NCBI RefSeq assembly: GCF_037414475.1
Contig: NZ_CP147913.1
Span: 2,542,001-2,606,000, forward strand
Length of the DNA: 64,000 nt
From: Myxococcus stipitatus
Lineage (GTDB): Bacteria > Myxococcota > Myxococcia > Myxococcales > Myxococcaceae
Direction: 5' to 3'
How positions within the stretch are numbered: the first letter of the stretch is position 1; the number at the start of each line of letters is the position of its first letter. Both the position numbers and the translations under genes were made by a program. Positions 47,742-56,632 of the stretch are shown piece after piece. The notes below the pieces were generated by a model that saw only the letters and a program-made list of their open reading frames with translations, did not search any database and was not told the DNA's origin.

Positions 47742-48089
47742 GTCGAGACCTCAGGGGAATCGGACTTCAAGCTCTCCTCCATTCAACGCACCCAGGCATG
47801 CGTCCATGCAGGTTGGCGCGGAGAACAGGGCCATTCGCTCCAGAACTCCGCCTGAGCAACCCTCACGAATGTGACCAAGTCGTAATAGACATCTTCTCCA
47901 AGCCCCGAAGCCCCTGGCGCACGCGTGAATGTCCACCCGTCTGGCGGCCTTGCGAGGCCGCCTTCGGCGCATGCCCTATCTGTTCAATTCGCGCAATACC
48001 TCCAGGGAGTTAGGGCGAATTCTTCAGCACAGACCTATGAAGAGGGTCTCACATGCGAACTACTGGGGTTTCTTGACCAGGAGAAGCGG
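47742..48089. other. Divergent intergenic region upstream of the first LuxR-type gene
   Basis: About 350 bp, no gene seen. An in-frame upstream extension of the LuxR gene passes through here but looks non-coding. Confidence 0.4.
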
Positions 48090-49184
48090 ATGCTCCGTTC
48101 CATGACGCTCACTTCCCAGGAGTTCATGCTGCGGGAGAGGGTCATCACGACCCTCCACAGCTCACTGTCCCTCACGGACGTACTCGAAGCGGCGCGAGCG
48201 CCCCTCCTGGAGTTCGTTCCGGCCGACGCCGTCGCCATGTGCCTCATGCGGGTCACACCAGAGCTGAGCTTCCAGTGGCTCGTCCCGGGCCCCCCCATCC
48301 CCCTCATGGCGGAGTACATCCCGCTGTCAGGCCACGACTTCGTCCGGCCGCCCATCTTCGCTCGACCCGGCGTGGTCCTCCGAGATCCGGAGATGCTGTC
48401 GCGCAAGGAGTACGACCACAACCTCCTCTATCAACGCAGCCGCGAGCTGGGGCTGGGCCTGGAGCACGTCATGGCCGTCCTCCTCCCCCTTCGTCCCGGC
48501 TTCGTCTGCGCGCTCGCGCTCTACCGAACGCGGCGCCGCGCGTTCGACGCGCAGTGCGCCAACAAGCTCTCCCATATGACCGGGACCATTGGGGACGCGG
48601 TGCGCAACTGCACGGACTTCGAGGCCTACACCACCGGCGCGCGCCTCCTGGAAGGGCTCTACGACCGCCTCGACAAGGCGTTCCTCATCGTGACGCGCCA
48701 CGCGCATGAGGTGGCGCGGTCCCAGTACGCGACCACCCTGTTGGAGCGGTGGTTTACCCCGTCTGAGTTCTCCTCCTCGGGACTCCCACATGTACTCGAG
48801 GAGCAACTGGCGGCCCTGGTTCGCATGCCCCCGGATTCACGCCATGGCCGAGACCAGTGGGTCACCCTCCACGGCGATGCCTACCGCTCGGTCCGATTCG
48901 TCGAGCTGCCCGCGTCCGAGGGCCCCCAGCAGTGGGCGCTCTTGATGGACGAAATCTCCATCTCCATCCCGCTCCCCGTGGCGATGCGGCGCAAGCTCAC
49001 GCCCCAGCAGGCCAAGGTCGCGGAGTACGCGCTGCGCAACTGGAGCAACGCACAGGTCGCCGAGGAGCTACACATCTCCGAGAACACCGTGGAGACCCAT
49101 ATGCGAGAGATTCGCAACCGATTGGGCGTCGACGGCCGCCCGGACCTCATCTACCAGGCCGCGCGCCTCAACCGGCCCGTCTGA
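48090..49184 (+). CDS. LuxR-type HTH regulator, paralogue 1
   Basis: 364 aa. AGGAG lies six bases before the ATG at 48090. Residues about 10-300 form a ligand- or partner-sensing region of GAF-like length (MLRERVITTLHSSLSLTDVL; FVPADAVAMCLMRVTPELSF). The C-terminal 65 residues are a LuxR HTH (LTPQQAKVAEYALRNWSNAQ; EELHISENTVETHMREIRNR). A paralogue lies at 55236-56162: both share LRERVIttLhSS, the AVRNC segment, ERWF/KWFe and the NWsN/nNeQ HTH. It faces the acyltransferase/diiron operon convergently and could control it. Confidence 0.82.
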   Translation: MLRSMTLTSQEFMLRERVITTLHSSLSLTDVLEAARAPLLEFVPADAVAMCLMRVTPELSFQWLVPGPPIPLMAEYIPLSGHDFVRPPIFARPGVVLRDPEMLSRKEYDHNLLYQRSRELGLGLEHVMAVLLPLRPGFVCALALYRTRRRAFDAQCANKLSHMTGTIGDAVRNCTDFEAYTTGARLLEGLYDRLDKAFLIVTRHAHEVARSQYATTLLERWFTPSEFSSSGLPHVLEEQLAALVRMPPDSRHGRDQWVTLHGDAYRSVRFVELPASEGPQQWALLMDEISISIPLPVAMRRKLTPQQAKVAEYALRNWSNAQVAEELHISENTVETHMREIRNRLGVDGRPDLIYQAARLNRPV

Positions 49185-49237
49185 GCCCCGGGGCCAGCAT
49201 CCGCGCGCGGCCACGGCGCGGATGCGTGGGATTGGCG

Positions 49238-49948
49238 CTATCCCGCGAGCCGATAGCGGATGGGCGCCTCGCCGCGGAAGATGTTCGGGTAGAGGTTGCG
49301 GACGACTCGTGCCGACAGGAGGATCGCCTCCCGGTCCTGCGGATCCGTCAGCCCTCCGAGCACTCGCGACATCTCCTCCACGTGGTCGCCGTCGAGTTCG
49401 CCATGACTGCGCAGGAACGTGACCGACTTGTGGATGTTGGGAATGGCCGCGACCTCCAGCAAGCGCGCGGCCCCCACGCCCGCCCGCGTCTGTGAGAGGT
49501 ACTCCAGCACATACGCGGTCCCCAGGACCGCCGTCGGCACGCCCGAGCGCGACGTGAAGAAGTTCCATCCGGTGTAGGCATCCACCGCGGAGCTGCGCGT
49601 CGCCGATTCCACCTGCGCCCGCGAGCACCCCAGGTTCTTCAGGTCGGACAGCAACCACCGCTCGTGGCCCCGCTCCTCTCCCGCCTTCTGGATGAGCAGC
49701 TCCGCCAGCTCCGGGTTGCGCCCCGAGCGCTTCAGCCGCACACCCGCGTCGCCGAGGATCGGCGTGCTCCAACGGGCATAGTGATACGTCTGGATGAGGT
49801 AGTGAATGTAGCCGGCGGTGTCGATGGTGCCATTGAAGAGGCGGCTGGCATCGGGGTGCGCATCCACCGCCGCCACCAGGCCTCGCGCCTCTTCGTCCAG
49901 CACCGCCACCCACTGCGTCCCCGTCTGATTCTGCGTCTGAGTATGCAC
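49238..49948 (-). CDS. Haem-oxygenase-like diiron (HDO) family enzyme
   Basis: 236 aa. A GTG start at 49948 with AGGAG six bases upstream gives MHTQTQNQTGTQWVAVLDEE. The all-helical fold carries spaced metal-ligand motifs: TYHYARWSTPIL, AGEERGHERWLLSDLKNL and SHGELDGDHVEEMSRVL. Such iron-containing proteins (UndA, BesC and SznF are characterised relatives of the fold) oxidise, desaturate or decarboxylate small substrates, often fatty acids or amino acids. It lies 79 bp after the FeeM-like acyltransferase on the same strand, so an N-acyl amino acid or its acyl chain is a reasonable substrate guess. Confidence 0.75.
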   Translation of the reverse strand: MHTQTQNQTGTQWVAVLDEEARGLVAAVDAHPDASRLFNGTIDTAGYIHYLIQTYHYARWSTPILGDAGVRLKRSGRNPELAELLIQKAGEERGHERWLLSDLKNLGCSRAQVESATRSSAVDAYTGWNFFTSRSGVPTAVLGTAYVLEYLSQTRAGVGAARLLEVAAIPNIHKSVTFLRSHGELDGDHVEEMSRVLGGLTDPQDREAILLSARVVRNLYPNIFRGEAPIRYRLAG

Positions 49949-50027
49949 GTACGTCTCCTGTCCTGGCGCGGCTGGCGCCTGGCTGCTTCGGGTTGAAAGT
50001 GAAAGGAAAGAAGGTGTCGCCCCAGGC

Positions 50028-50840
50028 CTAGACGGCGGGGCGCACACTTGGGTCCAGCGCCTGGAAGCGAGCCAGGGTCGCGGCCGGCATCTCATCGAGC
50101 GTGACGACGAGCGGCAGCGTGAACCAATCGAAGTAGGCGTCGTAGAGCGGCTCCGCGATGAAGCGCGCGCCCAGCTTCTTGGCGAAGAGCAGCGGCGCCT
50201 TGGGCAGTCGCAGCCCCTCCAGCTTCCCCTGCTCCGCCTGCGCGCGCTCCGCGGCCGTATAGAAAGGGCTGCGAGGCTGGGACGAGACCTGCCACGGGTG
50301 AGGCACCGCCACCCGCCAGTGCGGGCTCACCCAGCCCTTGGACGCGGCCACCTGCGAGGAAAGCCGCGCATCTTCATGCGAGTCCGTCTCCAGGTTCGCG
50401 GACCCGAGCCAGTGCGTCACCCCACGCCGCCGGCTCTCGGCATAGAGCCCTGCTTGAAGCCACGCGAGGGCCTCCGAGCGCCGCCACTGCGGCAGCACAC
50501 AGAAGCGCGACGGTTCCGCGAACACGCGCTCCGGCCCGAACAGTCCTGAGAGGTCCAGCCGCTGCTCCATGTCGAGCCCGACCATCCCGCCCGCGTTCGC
50601 CGCCACCTCCGCGTTGGGCAGCAGCAGCCGGACGGTCGCCACGGCCTCGGAGCCCGCGTAGACGTTGACATGCAGCGTGGTGTCGAGCGTGTCGAAACAC
50701 GTCACCTCGCGCCTCGAGGGGGACGCCTTGCCGGACAGCAACCCCAGCTCTCCTCCGAACACCGACCAGCGGATACGGGCCGCGTCATCCATCTCGCGCT
50801 GGGTCGTTGCAACCCGCCAGCGCCATTGTCTGCACGACAT
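50028..50840 (-). CDS. FeeM/LuxI-like GNAT N-acyltransferase
   Basis: 270 aa, ATG at 50840 with AGGAGAG upstream. The GNAT-like N-acyl amino acid synthase/autoinducer-synthase fold is suggested by RIRWSVFGGELGLLSGK (entry helix), CFDTLDTTLHVNVYAGSEAV, ATVRLLLPNAE and FAEPSRFCVLPQWRRSEALA. That last block matches the conserved E..R..v.p..r position of LuxI/FeeM proteins. FeeM enzymes join a long acyl chain from acyl-carrier protein to an amino acid. The gene precedes the diiron enzyme in a two-gene unit and follows the SbcCD-like pair by 126 bp. Confidence 0.7.
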   Translation of the reverse strand: MSCRQWRWRVATTQREMDDAARIRWSVFGGELGLLSGKASPSRREVTCFDTLDTTLHVNVYAGSEAVATVRLLLPNAEVAANAGGMVGLDMEQRLDLSGLFGPERVFAEPSRFCVLPQWRRSEALAWLQAGLYAESRRRGVTHWLGSANLETDSHEDARLSSQVAASKGWVSPHWRVAVPHPWQVSSQPRSPFYTAAERAQAEQGKLEGLRLPKAPLLFAKKLGARFIAEPLYDAYFDWFTLPLVVTLDEMPAATLARFQALDPSVRPAV

Positions 50841-50966
50841 AAGACTCTCCTGGTAGCGAGACGAGGTCGGTGTCTCACCGCCTCTGCACCTCCTTTCGTG
50901 GCCACAGGCTGAAGTTCGATCCAACCGTGTGCATCTGGCGCGAAACGAACATGCGGGCACGCGGGC

Positions 50967-53711
50967 TCAGGTCGCCTCGGACGCCTCCACCAGCGCGCGC
51001 AGGTCGAACTCCTTCGACCCACGCAGGCTCCGATAGCGCTCTGGAAACGCAGTCAGGATGAGCACCTGAAGCGACTCCCCCGCCGCCTCGATGAGTTCCA
51101 GCGCGCGCTGGTGGCGAGCCGCATCCGTGTTCACCAACGCATCATCCAACACCACCAACTGCGGCTCCGCGCGGCGCCCTTCCTTGGCCAGCAGCTCCCC
51201 CAGCGCCAACCGCAGCGCGAACAAGGTCTGCTCCTGCATGCCCCAGGAGAAGCTCCCCAGGGCCCTGTCTCCACCGAGGGTCTGCATGGACGCCCCGCTG
51301 AACCCCGCGGTCAACACGAACGGCTCCGCCCGAACCGCGGGCCGCAGGTACGCCAGACGTGCTTGAACCGCCTCCTGGATGGGGGTCACGAACGTCCGGT
51401 CCACCTGCTCCAACCAGTGGCGGACCCCCATTCGCAGCCGCTCCGCGGCCTCGGCCCGAGTCTTGAGTCGTGCGTGCACCTCGGTCGCCAAGGCGAGCCG
51501 CTCCTCCATCTCCGCCCACTGCGAGTACACCCCGTCCTCTGCCGCTTGCCCAAGGAGCGCTTCCTCACGAACGATTCGCTCCCGCTCCAAGGTCTCCGCT
51601 CGTTGGACTCGCTCCAACGTCTCCTGGACATGGCGATGTTGCGTGGCGGCGCGTGCCTCGGGAGGGGGAAGCTGCGACAGCAACTCCTTCCGTCCGCTCT
51701 CCAATCGCGCCAGCACTTCGCCCGCCTGCGTGAGTCGAGCCGAACACTGCGCGAGTGACATTCCCTCGGCCTCGAGTTGAGCCTCCAGTCGCAACGACAA
51801 GGCTCGCGCCGTCTGCCGCGCGCCATCGCGGGCTTGCGTGAGCGCCTGAAGCCGCGCCTCCGCCTGTCGAGCCGCGGCCTCCGCCTCGTCCTTCACCTTC
51901 GCCCTCACCCGGGCCTCTTGCTTGCGCGCCTTCAGCTCGTCCGCGAGCGTGGCGAGCTCCGGATACACATACGTCCGCAGCGACTCCACGCCCAGGTCGA
52001 GCTGCCCCGCCAGGGCTCCCACTTGCCCTGCCCGCGCTCGCTGTTGCTCACGAAGCACCTCCACGCTCTCGACGTCCGCGGCCTTCAGGAGCGCGGTGAG
52101 CGCCCCCGTGTGCTTCTCCTGCTCCTGGAGCAGCGCCTGGCGTGACTCCCACCGGGCGCGGAGTTCCTCCAAGTTGCTCACGTCGTGCTCCCGAAGCCGG
52201 CGCGACACTTCCTTGCGGTGCTTCTCCACCTCGGACTGGAGCTTCCCAATCTCCTCGGCACCCGTGCGCACCCGCACCTCGCCCACGCCCTCGATGCGCA
52301 GTCGGGCCGCGCTCACCCCCGCGAAGCGCTTCTGCACACCCTTGGCGACCGTGTGATGCTGCGCGTGTCCCTGCGTCTCCCATTCGATGCGCTGCGAGCC
52401 TTTTGGAACGAAGAGCACCTCGATGCCCTGGGCCTCCAGGCGATCCTGCGCCTGTCGCAGTTTCCGCTCGGCGTCCTCCACCTTCCTCACATCGACTTCG
52501 GACACAGGATTCGACGTCGCGGCCTTTCTCCGCAGCTTCTCCACGACGGCCGCCAGGCGCTCAGCCTGGCTGAGCTGTCCCTCCAGCCGCTGCTGCTCCG
52601 CCAGCGCTTGACGCGCCTTCTCCAGGAGTCGCCCGCGCGCCTCCCGCTGCTCACACGCATCCTGGGCACCTACAGCATCTCGACATGACTCACGTGCTGC
52701 GCGACACGCGGCCTCCGCCTTTCCCCACGCCTCCCGCGCCTGGCCGAGCTCCGGCTCCTTCGCCGCTGCGGTGGCCTCATGCCGAGCCACGTCTGCTTCC
52801 AACGCAAGCCAGTCCTCTTGCATCCGAGACAAGGCCGCGCATGCCTGCCGCTGTCGCTCGACGTCCTTGTCCCAGAGCGCGAGCTGCTGCTCCAACTTCG
52901 CCTCTTGCGCCAGGCGCGCATGAAGCAGGGCCTCTTGTGCCTCCAGGGCTTCCCGCTCCTTCGCCAGCCGTGTCCGCGCCTCACCTGCCTCCTCGATGGC
53001 GCGGGCATGCCTCGCAGCGGCCTCCTGGCGGGCCTGCAATGCCCTCGCCTGAGCTTCGAGCGAGGCCACCTCCGCCGCGGCCTTCTCGAGCGCGCTGTCC
53101 GCGACCGGCTTGCGCGTCTTCAGCGTGTAGAACTGGTGATAGGCCGCGTCCACCGCCGCCAACAACCGCTGTTCCGGCTCGCTCGTCGCGACAACGCCCA
53201 CGGCCTCCATGAGCCGCGATTTGAGCGACGAGTCCAACATGGGCAGCTCATGGCGCTCGGGGGACTGATTCAGCCAGAGCAACCGCGCCAGCCCCCAGTG
53301 CCCCAGCTTCGTCGCCCCCACCGGCGCGCCACTCGCGAGGAGAAACTTCCGCACCTGCTCGTCCGCGGCCTGCGAGTCCGCGAGCCGCTCGAAGCGCGCC
53401 CCTGTCCACTCATCCAGGCAACTCGAGGCGCCGTCCAGAAAGCCTTTCTCCAGCCGGTAGCGCTTGCCCTCGGCCTCGAACTCCACCGTCACGCGAGGAG
53501 ACAATCCTGTCCCCCATGGCCGCAGGTTCTGAACCTCCCGGTCCTTCGTGGAGTACTTGTCGAACAGCGCGCGTGCCAGCGCGAGAACGAGGCTCGACTT
53601 CCCCATCTCGTTGGGTCCGTGGACGACATGAACGCCCACCCCCAGGCCGGCCAGCTCCACGGGGTTGCGAAAGCAACGAAAGTGCTGAACGCGCAGGCGG
53701 CGGACGATCAT
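50967..53711 (-). CDS. SbcC/Rad50-like (YhaN-type) coiled-coil ATPase
   Basis: 914 aa. N-terminal Walker A HVVHGPNEMGKSS; C-terminal signature GSFSWGMQEQTLFALRLALG and Walker B PQLVVLDDALVNTD. These are separated by long coiled coils (about 180-400 and 520-790). There is no CxxC zinc hook at the apex. Instead a short beta-rich insert sits there (RIEWETQGHAQHHTVAKGVQ then GVSAARLRIEGVGEVRVRTG), as in YhaN-type proteins. The ATG overlaps the stop of the nuclease gene (ATGA). With that partner it should form an ATP-gated DNA end/hairpin nuclease for repair or removal of foreign or recombining DNA. Confidence 0.82.
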   Translation of the reverse strand: MIVRRLRVQHFRCFRNPVELAGLGVGVHVVHGPNEMGKSSLVLALARALFDKYSTKDREVQNLRPWGTGLSPRVTVEFEAEGKRYRLEKGFLDGASSCLDEWTGARFERLADSQAADEQVRKFLLASGAPVGATKLGHWGLARLLWLNQSPERHELPMLDSSLKSRLMEAVGVVATSEPEQRLLAAVDAAYHQFYTLKTRKPVADSALEKAAAEVASLEAQARALQARQEAAARHARAIEEAGEARTRLAKEREALEAQEALLHARLAQEAKLEQQLALWDKDVERQRQACAALSRMQEDWLALEADVARHEATAAAKEPELGQAREAWGKAEAACRAARESCRDAVGAQDACEQREARGRLLEKARQALAEQQRLEGQLSQAERLAAVVEKLRRKAATSNPVSEVDVRKVEDAERKLRQAQDRLEAQGIEVLFVPKGSQRIEWETQGHAQHHTVAKGVQKRFAGVSAARLRIEGVGEVRVRTGAEEIGKLQSEVEKHRKEVSRRLREHDVSNLEELRARWESRQALLQEQEKHTGALTALLKAADVESVEVLREQQRARAGQVGALAGQLDLGVESLRTYVYPELATLADELKARKQEARVRAKVKDEAEAAARQAEARLQALTQARDGARQTARALSLRLEAQLEAEGMSLAQCSARLTQAGEVLARLESGRKELLSQLPPPEARAATQHRHVQETLERVQRAETLERERIVREEALLGQAAEDGVYSQWAEMEERLALATEVHARLKTRAEAAERLRMGVRHWLEQVDRTFVTPIQEAVQARLAYLRPAVRAEPFVLTAGFSGASMQTLGGDRALGSFSWGMQEQTLFALRLALGELLAKEGRRAEPQLVVLDDALVNTDAARHQRALELIEAAGESLQVLILTAFPERYRSLRGSKEFDLRALVEASEAT

Positions 53712-54835
53712 CGCCACGCCTCCAACACCAACTCCGACAGCAGCTGGCGGGCCGCGAGCCGTCCCTCCTCCGTCGCGCCCGTGAGCCCAGGTGCCAAGGG
53801 TTGGGCCAGTCCGTCCAGAAGCGCTCCCACCAATGGGCTCGATGCCGCAATCTCCGCGAGCCGCCCCTCCACCTCCGCCCTCGGCATATCCCGTCGCTCG
53901 ACGACCACGGACAAGACGCCTCGCCCCAGCAACTCCTCGCGAAGCCCCTCCAGCATCGACGTGGCCTCCTCGGGCGCGGCCCCCTGGGTCCGGATGCGCA
54001 GCAACAGCGTCTCGGGCGGGCCCTCTTTCTTCACCCACGCACGGACCCGCTGCGCCTCGGACTCCATCCCCTGCCCCAGGTCCAAGTCGATGGCACACCA
54101 GCGCAGTCTTCCAGTAGGCACGGGCGTCAGGTCCGGACGCGCCCCCTTCGCGGAGATCTCCACCAGCAACGCCTGCCCCGCGCCTGGCTCGTCGAACTTC
54201 GTCGTCTCGTGAGCCCCCGCGTAGGCAGCGCGTTCCTCGTGGATGTATTGCCCATGCCAGTGTCCGAGCGCGAGGTAATCGAGCCCCGCTCGGGTCACCA
54301 CATCGGTGGCGATGGGGAAGTCATCCGCCGAGTGCTTCCCGGGAATGCGCAGCGAACCATGCGCCACTCCAATGCGGATGCCTTCGGCCCCCGACTGTTC
54401 ACACCAGACCGAGGTCGGATCCTTCATCCCTTTCTTCTGCCGCAGTGGCGCGGCGAGCAGCACGGCCGGAGTCCCCGGAATGGGGACCGGCGCATCTCCC
54501 TCCAACACATAAACGCAAGCGGGGCGCTGCTTCCACGACGCGCGCCGGTAGACGGCATCCGGCGTCAACGCATCATGGTTGCCCGGGAGGATGAACACAG
54601 GCGAACGACACTCCGCCAGGATGCCCAAGACCGCGTGGACGAGCCGGTCTTCCACGAGGTTGTCCTCGAAGATGTCGCCCGCGAGCACCACCGCGTCCAC
54701 GCGCTTCGCATTTGCCACCTGGATGACATTGCGCGCCGCCGCCAGTCTCGCCTCGCGCACGGCCGCGGCCACCTCCGCCACGTGGCGAGCCCGCAACCCC
54801 ATCTGCCAGTCCGCGGAATGAAGAATCTTGACCAT
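53708..54835 (-). CDS. SbcD/YhaO-type metallophosphoesterase nuclease
   Basis: 375 aa calcineurin-like phosphoesterase. The metal-binding motifs are in order: LHSADWQMG, VLAGDIFEDN, LPGNHDAL, VAHGSL and ALGHWHGQYIH. The C-terminal 120 residues form a capping/accessory domain. It is the nuclease partner of the coupled SbcC-like ATPase (stop overlaps its start). Its start at 54835 is about 400 bp from, and divergent to, the second LuxR-type gene. Confidence 0.85.
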   Translation of the reverse strand: MVKILHSADWQMGLRARHVAEVAAAVREARLAAARNVIQVANAKRVDAVVLAGDIFEDNLVEDRLVHAVLGILAECRSPVFILPGNHDALTPDAVYRRASWKQRPACVYVLEGDAPVPIPGTPAVLLAAPLRQKKGMKDPTSVWCEQSGAEGIRIGVAHGSLRIPGKHSADDFPIATDVVTRAGLDYLALGHWHGQYIHEERAAYAGAHETTKFDEPGAGQALLVEISAKGARPDLTPVPTGRLRWCAIDLDLGQGMESEAQRVRAWVKKEGPPETLLLRIRTQGAAPEEATSMLEGLREELLGRGVLSVVVERRDMPRAEVEGRLAEIAASSPLVGALLDGLAQPLAPGLTGATEEGRLAARQLLSELVLEAWR

Positions 54836-55235
54836 GCCTCACCGGAGGGCCGCGAACATCCGACGCGGCGACGTGAAGGCCGGCGAATACACAGGCGCCA
54901 GCATCCCACGGACCGTATCGGTACCGGGCGACCCGGGACATACCTCGCAAGGGGTAGAGACATTCTGTTGCGCCCCGACCCACCGAGTGACGACGCACCC
55001 ACCCCATCGCCAACACATGCACGCGCACGAGGGGGCTGGTCACTGTCCATTGCACATGGATAGGATCGACCGCGGGACTGGGGTGCGGGAGCAGGCGGGG
55101 AACCCATGCCATCCAATCTCCTCCCTACCCTCAGAGTGGTAGGGACAGCTTCAACACAGGCGCCGTAAGAGGGATGGCAGTCTTGAATCGGCCGCGGAAT
55201 GAACCACCGCGAGATGGGGACGGAGGCACGCATCC
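54836..55235. other. Divergent intergenic region, no gene seen
   Basis: About 400 bp separating the nuclease operon from the second LuxR-type gene. No family-like frame. It should contain both promoters. Confidence 0.4.
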
Positions 55236-56162
55236 ATGGAGTTCGATACTCGCGAGTTCGCCCTGAGAGATCGAGTCATCGCCGCGCTGAACAGCTCGCC
55301 GCAAATCCTCTCCGTCGTCCTGGAGAAAGTCCGAGTCCTCCTCCTGGAATTGCTTCCCGCGGACGCCATGGGACCGCACATCACCCGGCCCAGACAGCTC
55401 CCCGAGCCGTCCTGGGAGGGGCCGGTCCAGTTGGAACACGCGATGGCGGTCCTGGTGGATGTGCAGCCGGAGATTCCGGGAGACACCTCGCTCGCCCGCG
55501 ACCATTGGCAATCCTTCGTGGAGCGAGCCAAGGCCCTCCTCACCAGCCTCCTGCCGCACCTGACCCAGGCGGTGCGCAACTGCCGCGCGATGGAAGGCGC
55601 GTTCGCGCGGTCCCAGCTCGTGGAGAAGCTTCACGAACCTCCCGATGCGGCCTATCTCGTGGTCGAGCCTCCTGCTCGTGAACGGCTCCGGTCTCCCAAC
55701 GCCGCCGCCCTGCTGGGCAAATGGTTCGAGCGCTCCGAGATTCATGGCTCCGGACTTCCGCTGGTGCTCGTGGAGCGATTGGACGCGCTCACGCGAATGA
55801 GCGCGGAGCAGCGGTTGGAGCACGAGGTCTGGGCCCGGACATACGACGACACCTGCCGCGTGGTGAAGTTCATCGAGCTGCCCCAGTCAGGAGGCCCTCC
55901 CGTGTGGGCCCTGCTGCTCCACGAGCTGCCCAGCGCGCTCCCCCTCCCCGATGAGATGCGGCGGCGCCTGACCCAGTCACAGGTCCGGATTGCCCAAGCC
56001 ATCCTCCGCAACTGGAACAACGAGCAGATTGCCTCGGAGTTCCAGCTCACCCGCGAGACCGTGAAGACCCACGTCAAGAACATCTTCAGCAAGGAACGGC
56101 TGAACTGTGACAACCGAACCGACTTCCTATACCAGGCGGCGAAGTTGATGCGACCGATTTGA
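55236..56162 (+). CDS. LuxR-type HTH regulator, paralogue 2
   Basis: 308 aa; GGAGG lies about ten bases before the ATG. Same plan as the regulator at 48090: an N-terminal sensing region (FALRDRVIAALNSSPQILSV; LLELLPADAMG), the middle block LTQAVRNC, then KWFERSEIHGSGLPLVLVER, and a C-terminal LuxR HTH (NWNNEQIASEFQLTRETVKT HVKNIF). It is shorter by about 55 residues, mostly in the segment after PADAM. The pair flanks the nuclease/acyltransferase block on both sides. Confidence 0.82.
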   Translation: MEFDTREFALRDRVIAALNSSPQILSVVLEKVRVLLLELLPADAMGPHITRPRQLPEPSWEGPVQLEHAMAVLVDVQPEIPGDTSLARDHWQSFVERAKALLTSLLPHLTQAVRNCRAMEGAFARSQLVEKLHEPPDAAYLVVEPPARERLRSPNAAALLGKWFERSEIHGSGLPLVLVERLDALTRMSAEQRLEHEVWARTYDDTCRVVKFIELPQSGGPPVWALLLHELPSALPLPDEMRRRLTQSQVRIAQAILRNWNNEQIASEFQLTRETVKTHVKNIFSKERLNCDNRTDFLYQAAKLMRPI

Positions 56163-56168
56163 GTCTTC

Positions 56169-56214
56169 CCTGGGTGGGCTGATTTCGCGTCCAGTTCCAC
56201 ACGCTCCACCCAGG
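56169..56214 (+). terminator. Possible terminator hairpin after the second LuxR-type gene
   Basis: CCTGGGTGG at 56169 and CCACCCAGG at 56206 are perfect inverted repeats of 9 bp separated by 28 bases, seven bases after the stop codon. No T-run. Confidence 0.4.
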
Positions 56215-56361
56215 AGGTACAGCCCGCGAGCGCGCTCCTCCCATACCGTGGAGGACATGACACCTGCCCACCTCCGTCGAACTCACCGGGACGGGTACGA
56301 AGGAACACACATCACGCAGTCCAACCGCGAGCGGGCCTGAGGGTCCCGGCGAGGAGTGGGG

Positions 56362-56607
56362 ATGAGCTTTCCATCACAACCGGAGGAGCGGGCACTTCAC
56401 GAGCGCGTCATGGCGCACGGGTCACTGGCCTGGCCGGACGTCTTCAAGGCCTTCATGGACCCCATCTTCACGGGGCTCTGCAAGCGACCGGGACAATCTC
56501 AGGACGATGCGCGCGACGCGACCATCGACGTCATCTACGACTATCTGAACCACCCAGAGCGGTACATCCCTGAGAAAGGGCGCCTCCACAACTACCTCAG
56601 CCAGTGA
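56362..56607 (+). pseudogene. Truncated sigma-factor-like protein
   Basis: 82 codons with GAGGAG before the ATG. LAWPDVFKAFMDPIFTGLCK and DDARDATIDVIYDYLNHPER resemble region 2 of extracytoplasmic-function-like sigma factors found in myxobacteria. The frame stops right after GRLHNYLSQ, where homologues would continue into the promoter-recognition part. Only the N-terminus remains, joined to a helicase fragment. Confidence 0.55.
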
Positions 56608-56632
56608 GTTCAAGGCCAGCCCCGGCCGCGTC

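Noticed and set aside
53712..54098. N-terminal extension of the SbcC-like ATPase
   Set aside because: The extension overlaps the nuclease gene; the ATG at 53711, coupled to the nuclease stop, begins the ATP-binding fold directly.
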